Assembly (NCBI RefSeq): GCF_026914185.1
Contig: NC_070561.1
Location: 620,001-684,000, forward strand
Origin: Puccinia triticina
Taxonomy: Eukaryota; Basidiomycota; Pucciniomycetes; Pucciniales; Pucciniaceae
Reading direction: 5' to 3'
DNA: 64,000 bases
This document shows positions 33,101-45,408 of this stretch, in pieces. The notes under the pieces are model-generated. The model saw only the letters and a program-made list of their open reading frames with translations, did not search any database and was not told the origin of the DNA. The position numbers and the translations under genes are program-made. How positions within the stretch are numbered: the first letter of the stretch is position 1; every line of letters begins with the position of its first letter.

Positions 33101-33548
33101 CCTCGATAAATGGTTGAAGCTACGAGAAGATGTCTGGGCGGAAGCACGGGACAGTCTTTGTTCTAGTCGGATTCGACAGGCAGTTCAACATAACAAACAT
33201 CGTACGGATCCCCCGCCTCTGTCCATCGGCACGCCTGTTCTTCTGAATTCTGCTGATTGGCAAGGAAAACACCAAGGAGGCGTCGACAAGTTGAAGGACC
33301 GATTCGAGGGTCCTTACATCATCACCAAACTTTTCAACAACGGTCAGAACATTGCTCTGGATCTTCCAAACGGCGACAAACGCCACCCGGTTTTCCACAT
33401 CTCCAAGATCAAACGATTCCGACCAGCCTCGACTCACACTCTGGAGTCTCCTGTGAACACTGCCGATACTGTTCGACTGTCGCCTCTGTCTTATAGGGGG
33501 GGAGACTGTGAGACCCCCCTTGAGGCCTCACAAGCAGGGATTACATAA
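30114..33548 (+). pseudogene. pol: Pol polyprotein of element F (PR-RT-RH-IN), one stop
   Basis: The frame starts at ATG 30114 (MDPFAMDPLTSSS). It has a Ser-rich leader and a retropepsin (ALIDTGSEIDLIS near 30290; ILGTPFLHRHG near 30535). RT carries LPRWVCDYRKLNSL, MPMGLTNAPATHQ and the catalytic YLDD (near 31330). RNase H has LFTDASGSGLGAALFQ and SDHHSLVHL. Integrase has a zinc module HHRLGHLGFLKTTHEL ... CETCQ and a DDE core (IDFVGPL, SDRDKAW, ADGRSERSN). An in-frame TGA at 32946-32948 sits where related proteins have Trp (RPG-W-ETLP), a TGG to TGA change. The rest continues open to 33548, through the final LSYRGGDCE and into the LTR. Only this one stop prevents a complete enzyme; gag is absent. 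Confidence 0.85.
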
Positions 33549-33803
33549 TCCACTCGTCAGACTCTTAGACTCGGAATCCTCGCGCCCTCCTAGCTCAGCA
33601 GAGAGAAGCTAACCTCTCTCCTGGGCTAGGTGAGCATTTTTCCTTCTTCCTTATCTTCAGTTGTATTAGAGAGAGAAGCTAACCTCTCTCCTGGGCTAGC
33701 TCTTGCAATATAAGTGGTTCCTAGAAAAGTCTCTCCTTGGCTTCGAGCCAACGTGCCAACCCTGATAAGCGCCCAGTGAAGAGTCCCAGAGCGGACTCTT
33801 ACA
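33492..33803 (+). repeat. Polypurine tract and 3' LTR of element F
   Basis: TATAGGGGGGGAGAC (33492-33506) precedes the 297-bp LTR 33507-33803, followed by the duplication GTATA. No strong stem-loop is seen upstream of this purine tract, unlike A, D and E. Confidence 0.85.
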
Positions 33804-34583
33804 GTATATAAGTTCAGAAAGTGAGAAGTGATGAGGGTGAGAGGGAGCTAAGCTCAACCAGGAGTGGAACCGGGGACTGGTTACTGGTGAAAGGTGTGTG
33901 ACTGAGTGGTGATATAAATTTCAAATAAAGTGTGAAAGGTATGTGAAACTGAGTGGTGATAAGAGCTGATAACTGTGATATGGATGGATGATAATATGAG
34001 TGGTGCTAAGTGAGTAGTGAATATAGACCGCCAGATGGCATGAGGAGGGAACAACTGGCAGGCAGAGGCCTCCTTATATAGACAATGATGAGGGAATTTA
34101 GCTCCAAGGGAACAGCTTTGAGGGAATTTGGCTGGTGAGAAAGTACAACTGAGGTAATTTAGCTAGACTATCTACCATGTGTCCCTTTGATATGCAAACA
34201 GGATCATATATATTCATACAGGGATTTTCCAAGATCAAAGATATGCAAATGGAAAACAAACATATGCAAAGAGAAAATAGGAGGTGAGGACTGATAAAAG
34301 GAAGGAAGAAAGGTAATTCATGTGCCGTATGCATTATGCCAAGTATGGTAGCCAAGGGTTGAGTCTGTGTGTGAACCCGCTCGGACTGGTGCGTGAAAGG
34401 GATGATTTGCGTATCTTCTGATCTGGTAGAGATATGAGAGTGGTTTCAGTGGGTGACTAGGGGTTATTTTGGTCCTAGATTCCATTTCTGATGTCCATTT
34501 GGCCGTATCTTGAGGTGTTTTGTGAGTACACATAAAAGTTTGAATTTTTCCTCCTACAAACACAGGAATAATGACCACAACGT

Positions 34584-36272
34584 CTGGGAATTCATTGTCA
34601 GCTTGGGAACATTGTTTGAGTCTGGAAACGCAGCAACGGGGGTACATAGGGAGGGCAGCGGAGGGTAGCGGTTCAAACCAACCCAGTTGCAATGTTGTGC
34701 AGTGCATCTCATTTGGAGAAGCCGTACGTGGAGGACAGCTGATGACAGTCTAGACGCAGTTTTGTATTGGCTTCCCGCGGAAGTGTTTTGAGTCTCCAAG
34801 AGTGCATGAAGAGCAGCCCGCCCAATACTCCACAAACATCAGGGAGTACCCGGACAGGTCTGAGAGACGGCCGGCAGGGTCAGGTGGACTGGCGGAGCTG
34901 AGGAGGGTTTCTTCACCTTGGAGTTGGACGCAAACTTAACACAAGCGTGCCCTCCTTGGGGGAGCATAGCGACCTCCAAAGGAGGAACTTGCCTCTCAAG
35001 TCGCATGTCTGGCCCTGCAGGATCAAGACAAATGGCAGGGAGGATGCCATGCTCCCCCTTTTCCCCCAATGTCACCCTCTAGACTGCCGATTCTCTCCTT
35101 GCCTTTGGCACCATCACAATCACCAGCTTCTTAGCTTATTCTCCCCCCTATCCATCCCTCCTGGCGAGAAACGTCCTGTAAATGTTGTTACATGGTAGAT
35201 TTCTGCACCCAATCCCCCCCCCTTTGAGCCTGCGCAGGCTCAGGGATTTTCTGAATTTTGGGCCCAAAAACCGCTGGATCACCTCTCCAGAACCGCTTCA
35301 CAGTAGGTGGAGTGGGCTAGTAATTATGTGTGTTGGCTAGGTAAAAAAAACTGTGAAATGGAAGCGGAGATTGCAGGCTACAAGTCCGTCGACTCCAATT
35401 TTTTTTTAAACTAAAAACTGCATTTTGGAAAACATTTTGAAAAAAGAAAATATGTGTTTTTTGGCCAGAAATTCTCGAGTCTGTCGGGCCAATGGTGTGA
35501 CTTTAAGAGGTAAGCCCCTCCTTCGTGTTAAGCTCGAGTCGGACGCCGCATCCAACATCCCGCTTTTCTCCGTTGCGAGTCGCGACAGACCACGGGAGTC
35601 ATATCTCAGCCTGCGCAGTCATTCTCTCCCCCTGGCGACTTCTCGATTGCCTGAGAGCGCACTTGACGCGCTGGACGCTGAGTGTGGTGGGAGCGGAGAG
35701 CTTCCAAGGAGAGAAGCAGCGTCTCCAGTCTGAGGCGCGACGCCAATCCTAGACCATCGGTGCTTTCTCTGCAGGCCGATGTCTTGCACTGTTAGCTGGC
35801 TCTTTCCCACACAGTGCGCGAGAGATGGAGATTCGAGATCATCCGGAATCGGTTGAACTGTTGGGAATTATGGAATGATCGATGGAACTACATGATACCT
35901 TACCAAACAATCCATATTTATTGATAGAAAAAAAGGAGGCAGGAGACGGAAGAAAAAGCCAGTTGGAAAGATGAAAATGATATTTGGAGTCTAGGATGGG
36001 TTGTGTGTGATGAGATGGCGGAATGAGATGGTCGGATGAATGAAAAGAATCAATAGGGATAACCATATACGAAGCAGAACAAATATGTCAAAGAGGATAT
36101 ACTCCTTTGAGCAAACTAGTTACATGAAAGATCTCGAGGGAATGATGTGGAGAAAAGAGAGGGGAGGAAGTGTTTACTTCAATTGCTCGATGATAGCGCC
36201 TTGAGAAAACAAGAGGTGGGGCGGGAGGGTCAGTAAGGGTAGCCAAGACAGAAGGGGGAGAGAACGGGGGAC
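34584..36272. other. Intergenic, no convincing gene
   Basis: No supported coding region. An 18-bp perfect palindrome TGAGCCTGCGCAGGCTCA lies at 35225-35242. The sequence 36088-36272 includes the likely 3' UTR of the IDH1-like gene. Confidence 0.5.
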
Positions 36273-37970
36273 TCAACGGGTGACTTCAGAGGTGTGGTTC
36301 TTGCCGCCCATGTCCGGGGTGCGGATCTTGCCCTGCTCGATGATCGTGTAGACGGCCCGTGCGATCGAGTCGGCTTGGAAGTCGAGGCCGAGATGGCGGA
36401 GCATCATTGTTGAGGAAAGCACCATGGCGATCGGGTTCGCCACGTCTTGGCCCTGTCAATCCCACAGCTTCAGTCGGCCGGAGACGGGTCAGACGCAGTT
36501 AAATGCCCCCCGGGCTTACCATGATGTCCTTGGCTACGTGTCGACAGCCTGGCTCGAATAGCGCGAACTCCCGGCCGATGTTTGCCCCCGGAACGATCCC
36601 CGGTCCGCCGACGAGAGCCGCACCGATGTTGGCGACGATAGCCCCATACCTAAAAAGATTGTAAGTGTGTTGGTGGACGTAAGTGGAAGAGAGAGAGAGA
36701 GATAGAGAGAGTAGGGGGGACGAACAGGTTGGGCATGACCATGACGTCGAACTGTTGGGGTTTAGCGACGAGTTGCATGGAGGCATTGTCGACGATCATG
36801 TCGCTGAAAGTGATTCCGGAGCGCTCGTATTCCTTGGCGACTTTGCGACAAGTCTCGAGGAAGAGGCCGTCGGCGAGCTTCATGATGTTAGCCTTGTGGA
36901 CACAGGTGACGTGTTTGCGGTGGTTCTTGAGGGCAAAGTCGAAGGCGAAGCGGGCGATCCGCTCGCACTTCGTCCGTGTGATGATCTTCAACGACTCGAC
37001 TACGCCTGGGACCGATGAATGCTCTAGGCCGGAATACTCGCCCTCCGTGTTCTCTCGGATGATCGCGAAATCGACGTCCTTGTGGCGGGTCGGATAGCCC
37101 GGGACGGACTTACATACTATGGCGGGCCATCAGATCCCACAACAAGAGAGAGTCAATGAGCCTGCTTTTTTCGAACAAGGGGACGATTTGATGAAGGCAA
37201 CACACAAGAGATACTGGCATAGATGTCCAGTTGTTGACGCATGGCGACGTTCCAGGAAGGATGGCCCTTGTCATCGGACGGGGTATAGAGCACACCTGAA
37301 CGCAGCCAGAAAGGAAAAGAAAAGACAGGATGGTTGAGAGCGAGAGATAAGCTGGGTGAGTGGACAGGATGGACGGACCTTTGAGGCCGACGCGGTTCCT
37401 GCGCAAGCTGTCCATCGAGCGCTGGAACACGGCCTGGTCCTCGAGCGTCTCGCCGGAGATGTTGAATTCCTCGAACCTGGCGTGAAGGAAGGTGGTCAGC
37501 GTGGAGGGGGTGGTGTTTGGGGAGGGGAGCACTGGACGGACTCGATCGGGGCATTGGTGTGCTCGAAGATCTCCTTCACCGAGCTCGTGATCTCCTTCCC
37601 GATCCCATCGCCGGGGATGCTGCAGCCGAAGTAGGAAATCAGTTTGCGGTTCGTGGATCTGCCCGAGGATGGTGGGATGGAGACTGACAGGGTGACTGTG
37701 TATACGCCGCCGTATTTGGTTGGAGCTCGGGCGGAGATGCGGGGTGCTGGAAGGGCGCAAGATGGGTCAGCAGGGCATGTCGATGGGGGGGGGAGCGAGA
37801 GGGGACTGACTGCCTACGCCGAGAGCGGTGGCGTGGGTCGGATGGTTGGTAGACTTGGGGGCGAGTTACTCTGGTCAGCGGGTGGGCACGGCGCTAGTGG
37901 AGGGCTGACTTACGAAGGCTCGGCTGGCGGCCTTGGCGAGCAGCTGGATGCGGCTGATGGGCGTGTTCAT
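36273..37970 (-). CDS. IDH1: NAD-dependent isocitrate dehydrogenase subunit 1 (mitochondrial)
   Basis: Exons, all minus strand: 37914-37970 (start ATG 37970), a poorly resolved short exon near 37818-37871, 37689-37746, 37533-37619, 37379-37476, 37206-37295, 36726-37116, 36520-36649 and 36273-36452. From 37746 onward the phases agree at each junction. The protein has the [12 protein letters not shown] nucleotide and substrate motif, [44 protein letters not shown] and a C-terminal [20 protein letters not shown] as in the regulatory subunit. With IDH2 it forms the octamer converting isocitrate to 2-oxoglutarate and CO2 with NAD in the citric acid cycle. The first exon ([19 protein letters not shown]) looks like a mitochondrial targeting peptide. 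Frame through the second exon is uncertain. It is divergent from IDH2. Confidence 0.85.
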
Positions 37971-38325
37971 GGCGGCGTGTGTGTGGTGGGGGGGGGGGTC
38001 TGGCGCTGGGCTGCTGGGGCGGGGGGGATATGGTATGTGTGGGATTGTGCTTATGTCAGCCGCCGGCTGTCTGGGCGGGCTCGGCTGGGCAGCTGGCCGG
38101 GGCGGACCGGGTGTCCCCACGTGGACTGCGGCTGCGTAGAAAATCCAGGCTCCGACAGGCTCCGACGGAGTGCCGGCGAGATGCACTTGAGCACTTCCCC
38201 GGTCTTCCCGAAGTGCGCCTTTCGGGTGCTCCCGTGGCATACATAAACCCATACACAATACTCCCGAGCCCAGCCAGCAACCACCCCACAACCAACAACA
38301 CTACAGGACACAACCCCCAGCCAGC
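37971..38325. promoter_or_regulatory. Shared bidirectional promoter of IDH1 and IDH2
   Basis: Only 355 bp separate the two start codons, which face away from each other. The stretch is G/C-rich with a CCACACACAC-like tract and no obvious TATA box. It must hold both promoters, which suggests joint control of the two subunits. Confidence 0.6.
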
Positions 38326-39865
<1,540 letters not shown>

Positions 39866-40872
39866 TCAAACCAGAACTCAAACCTCCCTCCCTCCTCCTC
39901 TTAGACCTCCGAATAGTCCCAGAATAGGTATTTTCCCCTCTCTCTTTCTATTTAGTTAGGGTAGCATAACATCTAGTTTGTATTCATCCATCCACCATTT
40001 ATCACCCACATTCATGTCCCATAAATTCTCAATTTTTCATATATCTGTTTACGATTTCCTTGAGTGCTTTGTTCTGTTTCAATCCTCAGTCTTGGAATAC
40101 AACACTTCTCCTTTACTCTCATCATCATTCCACAAGAATAAGATCAGGCTGGAAATCAAGCACTTCCAAGTTCCTGTTGCCTTGATGGCTTGCTTAATAG
40201 CAACCCCGCCAAGCATTCGAACTGGGACCCCAATGAACTGTGTTGATCTGCTTGAAATCTCCCTTACATCTCGTTTGCTGTCTTGTCTGCTTGGTTTCTA
40301 AATGTAAATTCAAGTTATGCTATTTCAAAAAACAAAAAAAAGGTGTCCTGGCGCACCTTGGTGCCCCCATCCAAAGGTGCAAGCTTCTCATGGCAGTTCT
40401 GAGGTGCCGGCTGGTGAGCACTTTTTCAAAAGTTACGCCAACAACCATACCATGAGCAGAAGAAAAGAAAAGAGCATGCATGGAGCGTGATCAGTGGAGA
40501 CTGGAGTGAAAGAATCCAAATACATAAATAAGATTTATATTTCTAATTGGATAAATCGAAGGCATAGTCACACCACATAACTCAAAAATGGCCAACAGAA
40601 CAATCATCAGATGTTGTTTCCTTGCAATCAGCTGACCCAACCAATATCTCATTACATCATCCATCTCTTTACTATTGATGACAATTTATTCATTCCTTCA
40701 GCAATCTAATAGGGAAGATATAAAAAAAAGAAGTCCCCAAGGCATGAGATCATCTGATGCAAATATCAAACCAAACAGGTCTGATCATGATAATGTCAAA
40801 GAGTAGAATTACTGATAAGCATACAACAAAAAACATTATGTTCCTGTCAGCCTCCCATTACTAGTAATGTAA

Positions 40873-41081
40873 GGGCCTGTACCATAGGGCATGAAAATTG
40901 AAATTTTCCAAATTTATTTGCCTCAAAATTTCTTGGGACAAAAACTGAGCCTGGCCAAAATGTAGGCTTGAGCCCAAATGTGAAGAATTTCAACATTTGA
41001 ACCCTCCGCTAGTTTTCAATTTTTGTGTTCAGGGCAAAAAAAGTGGAAATTTTTCAAAATTGGGGCCCATGGTACAGGCCC
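40873..41081. mobile_element. Harbinger-type MITE with TAA duplication
   Basis: Inverted ends GGGCCTGTACCAT and ATGGTACAGGCCC bound 209 bp, flanked by TAA on both sides (40870-40872 and 41082-41084). The 3-bp TWA duplication is typical of PIF/Harbinger. No coding capacity. Confidence 0.82.
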
Positions 41082-41135
41082 TAAGTACCCAGTGTTGCTG
41101 GGGCCTGTTTCTCTGGTGTTTTGGCTCATGAGTAA

Positions 41136-41700
41136 GGCCCCATTTGGACACATTTTTATACGTGATAAATGGGCAAATTCATCATCACATATAACCAACA
41201 GTGCAACAAGTATGATACATGGAATTGTATTGGACTGTATTGTATTGGAAAAATTTAAAAATACATGTATCTGTATCGTATTTTTTTCCAAAAAGTGTAC
41301 ACATGTATCATTGGAATTGTTTGGTGAGACCAATACAAAATACATTTGTTGTATTTGTGTGTATCTGCATGAAAATGCAATACAATGTATAGCCTATACA
41401 ATATGTGTATCATAATTGTTGCACCGTTGATATACATAACACACTGCAAGAAAAAGTCAAGCAGCTGGAAGCAGTTGACATTCAAGAACTTCAAGCAAGC
41501 TTGTGGTTATTGTCAAGCTTGACTGCTGACCAAGCTTTCATGCACAGTCACCGTGAATCATGCACAGTGACTGTGCAGAAAAAGCTTATGGGTGTTTGGG
41601 TGGAGCTAGAACAGCAGTTCCACAGCAGGAACCCACAATCACATATCAACTGCTAGCAGTTGGGCGAGTTTTTCTTGTGACAGGGCGTCCAAACAAGGCC
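41136..41700. mobile_element. MITE-like repeat with GGCCYYRTTTGGAC ends
   Basis: Ends GGCCCCATTTGGACAC (41136) and, reversed, GGCCTTGTTTGGACGC (41700) match at 13 of 16 positions, resembling PIF/Harbinger ends. An inner inverted pair built on GTGCAACAA.TATGATACA (near 41200 and 41425) may be a second element nested inside. No clean duplication was seen. Confidence 0.5.
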
Positions 41701-43105
41701 TGTAAGAGATTTGTGAGTCAGACAGACTCGTGTTCACCTACTGAGTGAGGCTCGGCTAAAGTAGCGGGATTCACATTGCCATCTATAGCTAGCTACTTAG
41801 CATTTAGTTGATCCAGGAGTGGCATCTTGAACAAATTTTCAACTCCCTTCATGATCTGACTGAGCGTGCACCTGTGACAGTGTGCACCGGCCAATATCCG
41901 AACATAGCCCCCGGGGGGCTCGCACCATCCGAGGACTCGCGCTGCGCTCCGCGCAGCACCCACACCCACAGTTCGCGGTCTGCTCACCCATGCGTGCTCT
42001 CCTTTTTCCCTGCCCACTTTCAACCGGACCTACTTCACCATCAGTGCCGTATCGTTCACCTGGAACGCTTCTCCCTCATCGATTGATTCGAGAAACATGT
42101 GAGTAACAGACAAGTTCCTTGTCCCTTTTTCACCTCTCACATGTCCCTACCCTCGAATGATGACTCCGCACTGGGCACTGAACCCCCAACCGGCGCAGCT
42201 AAAGTTGTGTTCGACTTGGTTTCGTTGATGCACAAAGCTTATCCACTGAAGAAGTGGAACCGACCCTAGAAAAGTCGCGACTGATCACAGCCTTCCTCGG
42301 CCTTATCCTCAAAATATGCCATTCACCCTTGTCCATGTACATACTAACCTGTTTTCTTTCTCTCTTACCAGGTTTGCCCACCTCACCTTGCCTCAGATAC
42401 GTAGAACTACCCACTGAATGTCACGCCCGACCGATCGATCGTCGATATGACTATCAATCGATGACTTCCCGTCGCATCTGGGACCCTCGCAATTCTGGAT
42501 ATAGACCCAAAAAGTCTAAATTTTCGCGGGGAAATTTGGCTTTTGGGGCTCCAGATCACTTCTGGGAAGTCGCCCAATGGTGTCCTGATTCATGAGTCCT
42601 GAGATGACCAAAGGTGAATATGCTCAGATGTCAGGCGGATCATTTCTTCACTTAAGGAATTGTCGACTTTGCCGGCCTCAAGTCATCAAAGTCTCCATCC
42701 AACCCATGAGCAAGAGTTTGGTTGTTCTGTGCTAGGCATATCGACACTTCTAGTACTGTCACTTCTAGTACTACATTGTTAGGAAAATGACTTCAGTCGG
42801 GAGACGCCCGCTTAGCTCGAGATGAGTTTTGTGGCCGTATATTACATATTCAGTTATCAATTTTTATCATCCCGACCATGCTGCATCTTCGTACCAATAT
42901 GGAGGAGATTGCGCGCGAAACAACCAAAGACAAAAACGCAGAACCCGGTGCTGTTGCTAGGTTCTTGACAAGCCAGTAAAAGTGCATTAAATTCAACCAC
43001 CAAAACTATTCACGAGACAATCTGCATCATCCCACGAGTTGTCATGCCGGCTCCAACAGGCTCCAACCCGAGCTTAACCTGACTTAAATAAGCCTCCCGG
43101 GACTG

Positions 43106-43182
43106 GGGGTGCGGAGCACCCCGATGCGAAGCATCTCCCATTCCCAACGGAGGTCGCGCTTCGCGCGAGGGCGCTTTGCGCC
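43106..43182. repeat. Cluster of four short perfect G/C hairpins
   Basis: Each unit is a 5-7 bp perfect stem with a 3-base loop: GGGGTGC-GGA-GCACCCC (43106-43122), GATGC-GAA-GCATC (43123-43135), TCGCGC-TTC-GCGCGA (43154-43168) and GGCGC-TTT-GCGCC (43170-43182). The stems differ but the architecture is constant. Confidence 0.75.
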
Positions 43183-43750
43183 AGCCCAGGCTGTACCAGG
43201 GCCCTCTGAAGCGAGGGACTTGTGATAAGTCAGAGCTTAACTCTCTCCGAGAAGGCGCCAAGCGTCTCCGAAAAAAGCCTATGTACGCTCGCCCAGCCCC
43301 GAGGAGGGACTTGTGTTAAGTTCGGCTCCAACCTATGTGCTACGACCCTCCCCCCTCCGGCTTCGCAAGGTCATGTTCAGCCACCAAGACCCAGTTTTTC
43401 AGCAGCAGCTCTCCCCGCGAGAAAAAGATCACGGTCTGGAGATAAAGTACAAATGGGCCCGATGCGCTAAGAGGTTTCCCCCAATGGAAGCCCTGGATAA
43501 GGAATGATGCTTTGTCAATACGACAATGGAACATAGCGTAGCATATCTGTTTAGTTTTACATCTAATAATGGCTACAGTTATAAGCCTATTTATCATAAT
43601 TGATCATTGAAACGACCGCCACACTGCCAAATATCAGAAGCCTCGAGTCTTCGTAAAAGTCTACAGGTTCTTTTGGCAGCAACGCAATGGTGGATATCGA
43701 AGGAGATTGTTTTTTTAAAGGAAGAAGCGAGTCAGTTTTTCTCTTCTTCT

Positions 43751-45408
43751 TCAAAGCAGTCCATCGCCGTAAGCTACCCGTGAATTAGAATGGGAAAGTG
43801 CTAATGTACCTGGTATTGCATTTGAGCCAGGCCTGGTCACCGCCAAAGACTCTTGAAAAATTTCCAGAGATTGATCAAGCCGCTCGACCACATTGCCTAT
43901 CACCGGCCAACAAACACCGCCAGGGCAATTAAAATCATCCCAGAGAGGCTGCTGTGGTTCCTCGGTTTCGGACAGCCATTCGGATATAGTTTCGAGAACC
44001 GTTCGTATTTCTTCCGGATGAGCACCGTCAAAACCATCGGCGGGTGTAACTTGCCAGTATCTTATCCTCTTGGAATCTTTTTTGAAGAAGTGTCTCTTGA
44101 GGGATCGAAGCCTGAAAAATCGGCTCTTGCTCAATGAGGTCGTCGAGGCTGGGCCGATCGTCGTGACAAACATTCCAGAATGATGGAGAAGACGTCTCGA
44201 ACCATCGTAGATTCTTTGGCCTCCAATCGTGTCAAGCACAACATCGAAAGATGATTCATGTTGAGCGTGTAGAAGTCCAAGCACACTCTCGGAGGTGATC
44301 ACTTCTGTGGCACCTTCTTCTTCTAGTTGTTCTACGAGCTCTTCTAATTCAACCAGATTGCCCGTAGCTGTACATGGCACGTGTACACTAATCCAAAGGT
44401 CTCTACTCGGCCGAAAGTATCGCATCAGTTGAACAATCATCCGTCCGATCCCTTTATGTCCATTCAGGATCAACATCTTGATGAATCAAATCGTTCAATC
44501 AATCAGCTTTTCCTAACACGCAAAGTTATCATGATGAGAATATCGATACCTTTGAGCCCTTAGGCATCCCTACACAGACTGTGCTTGCAATCAATGCAGC
44601 AGGAACGGCCAAGAGTGGTAAACTGGCGATTTCGATCGAGCTCAGTGGGGCAGGAGCCCAGTGGTCCGATCTGGGATGTTGGTTGTCCATCGTAGCTGAA
44701 GAGCTTCCGCTATTAGATCCGTTGGAGCACCCTTTCCGATATTTTCCCAGAATCGCGGGAGCCCTAGCTACAAAATCAGATGAAATCTTCATCCGTCCGG
44801 ATAGTGCCCCCGACTGTTCAGGAAAGTTCAAACCAATTAGTATAAAGTTTTTCTTTTTTTTTTCTTGCAGGAGGGGAAAGTCTATCAGTTCTCTGCATAA
44901 TTGTTCATCTTCTGAGCTTTTTAAATAGGATAACAGTGCTTGATGGACTGAGGCAAGCCAGGCAGAGTGATTTGAACAAATGATGAGGTTGGTGCAAGAA
45001 GAGTGATTCCGACTCTTTGGCTATAGGATGAGACACGGAGGACAAGAATAAAGATACCTTCGATAGCTCCTGCAATCCGTAAACCAATTCTCCCCTCTTG
45101 AGTTTCTTGACCGCCTTTCCGATCTCGAGAACCTTTCCAAAAAAGCTTCTCCCAGGAACGATCGAATTTCGCGAATTCTGTGGATGTTGGAGTCGAGTTG
45201 GATTGAGGTGAGGATTGATGATGGTTCGTGAAGAGGCGCCCATTGAACAGATCAAATGCAAGTCCCATTCATCCAAGGCCACTGCAAGAATTTCGACCAG
45301 CACCTCGCGAGAGGAAACATGATTGAATTCGCTTGCACTCGTGGCTGTGAGCGAAATTTCGTTGGGAGAATAAGTGACGGAATGGATCGGCTTTTTGACG
45401 TCGGCCAT
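43751..45408 (-). CDS. Medium-chain dehydrogenase/reductase (quinone oxidoreductase-like)
   Basis: Three exons: 45058-45408 (ATG 45408), 44550-44813 and 43751-44476, all junctions in phase 0, total about 446 residues. Exon 1 carries the GroES-like fold start, with LVEILAVALDEWDL and IVPGRSFFGKVLEIG. Exon 2 has SGALSGRMKISSDFVARAP and LPLLAVPAALIAS. Exon 3 opens with a Rossmann-type MLILNGHKGIGRMIVQLMRY and then FDVVLDTIGG. No set of zinc-binding Cys residues is visible, so it is of the zinc-less NAD(P)H reductase type; the substrate is unknown. A short GT-AG segment near the end (43770-43807) stays in frame if unspliced, so I left it as coding. Confidence 0.8.

Larger units (their letters stand above)
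29791..33803 (+). mobile_element. Element F: pol-only LTR retrotransposon
   Basis: Two 297-bp LTRs (29791-30087 and 33507-33803, about three transitions apart) bound the element, and GTATA is duplicated at 29786-29790 and 33804-33808. The interior begins CTTTTTTTTTTCTTGACACC and reaches the pol ATG after only 26 bp, so there is no gag at all. The polypurine tract TATAGGGGGGGAGAC (33492-33506) matches that of element A almost base for base. It needs gag from elsewhere. Confidence 0.9.
13998..34579 (-). mobile_element. Element E: large Ty3-type retrotransposon with nested insertions
   Basis: The 3' LTR (13998-15040) and the interrupted 5' LTR (29522-34579) are about 99% alike, and both outer flanks carry ACGT (13994-13997 and 34580-34583). 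This 20.6-kb span is therefore one insertion. Removing nested element D (17462-21459), the solo LTR (27379-28453) and element F (29791-33803) with their duplications leaves about 11.5 kb. It contains 1.04-kb LTRs, one gag-pol frame on the minus strand (28916 to 21994) and, between pol and the 3' LTR, about 2.95 kb holding a gene on the opposite strand. The domain order PR-RT-RNaseH-IN is that of Ty3 elements. The gag-pol frame has three in-frame stops and one insertion, so this copy is inactive. Confidence 0.9.
29522..34579 (-). repeat. 5' LTR of element E, interrupted by element F
   Basis: The LTR halves 29522-29790 and 33809-34579 join to about 1040 bp once element F and one copy of GTATA are removed. 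They match the 3' LTR at 13998-15040 nearly base for base. The target duplication ACGT follows at 34580. Confidence 0.88.
39866..43750. other. Long intergenic region rich in MITE-like repeats
   Basis: No gene is supported. MITEs at 40873-41081 and 41136-41700 are listed separately. A G/C-rich hairpin GCTGCGC-TCC-GCGCAGC lies at 41941-41957 and a cluster of four such hairpins at 43106-43182. The rest is A/T-rich without motifs. Confidence 0.5.

Noticed and set aside
43770..43807. Short GT-AG intron at the end of the dehydrogenase gene
   Set aside because: Only about 36 bp and a multiple of three; reading through is equally good, so it was not annotated.
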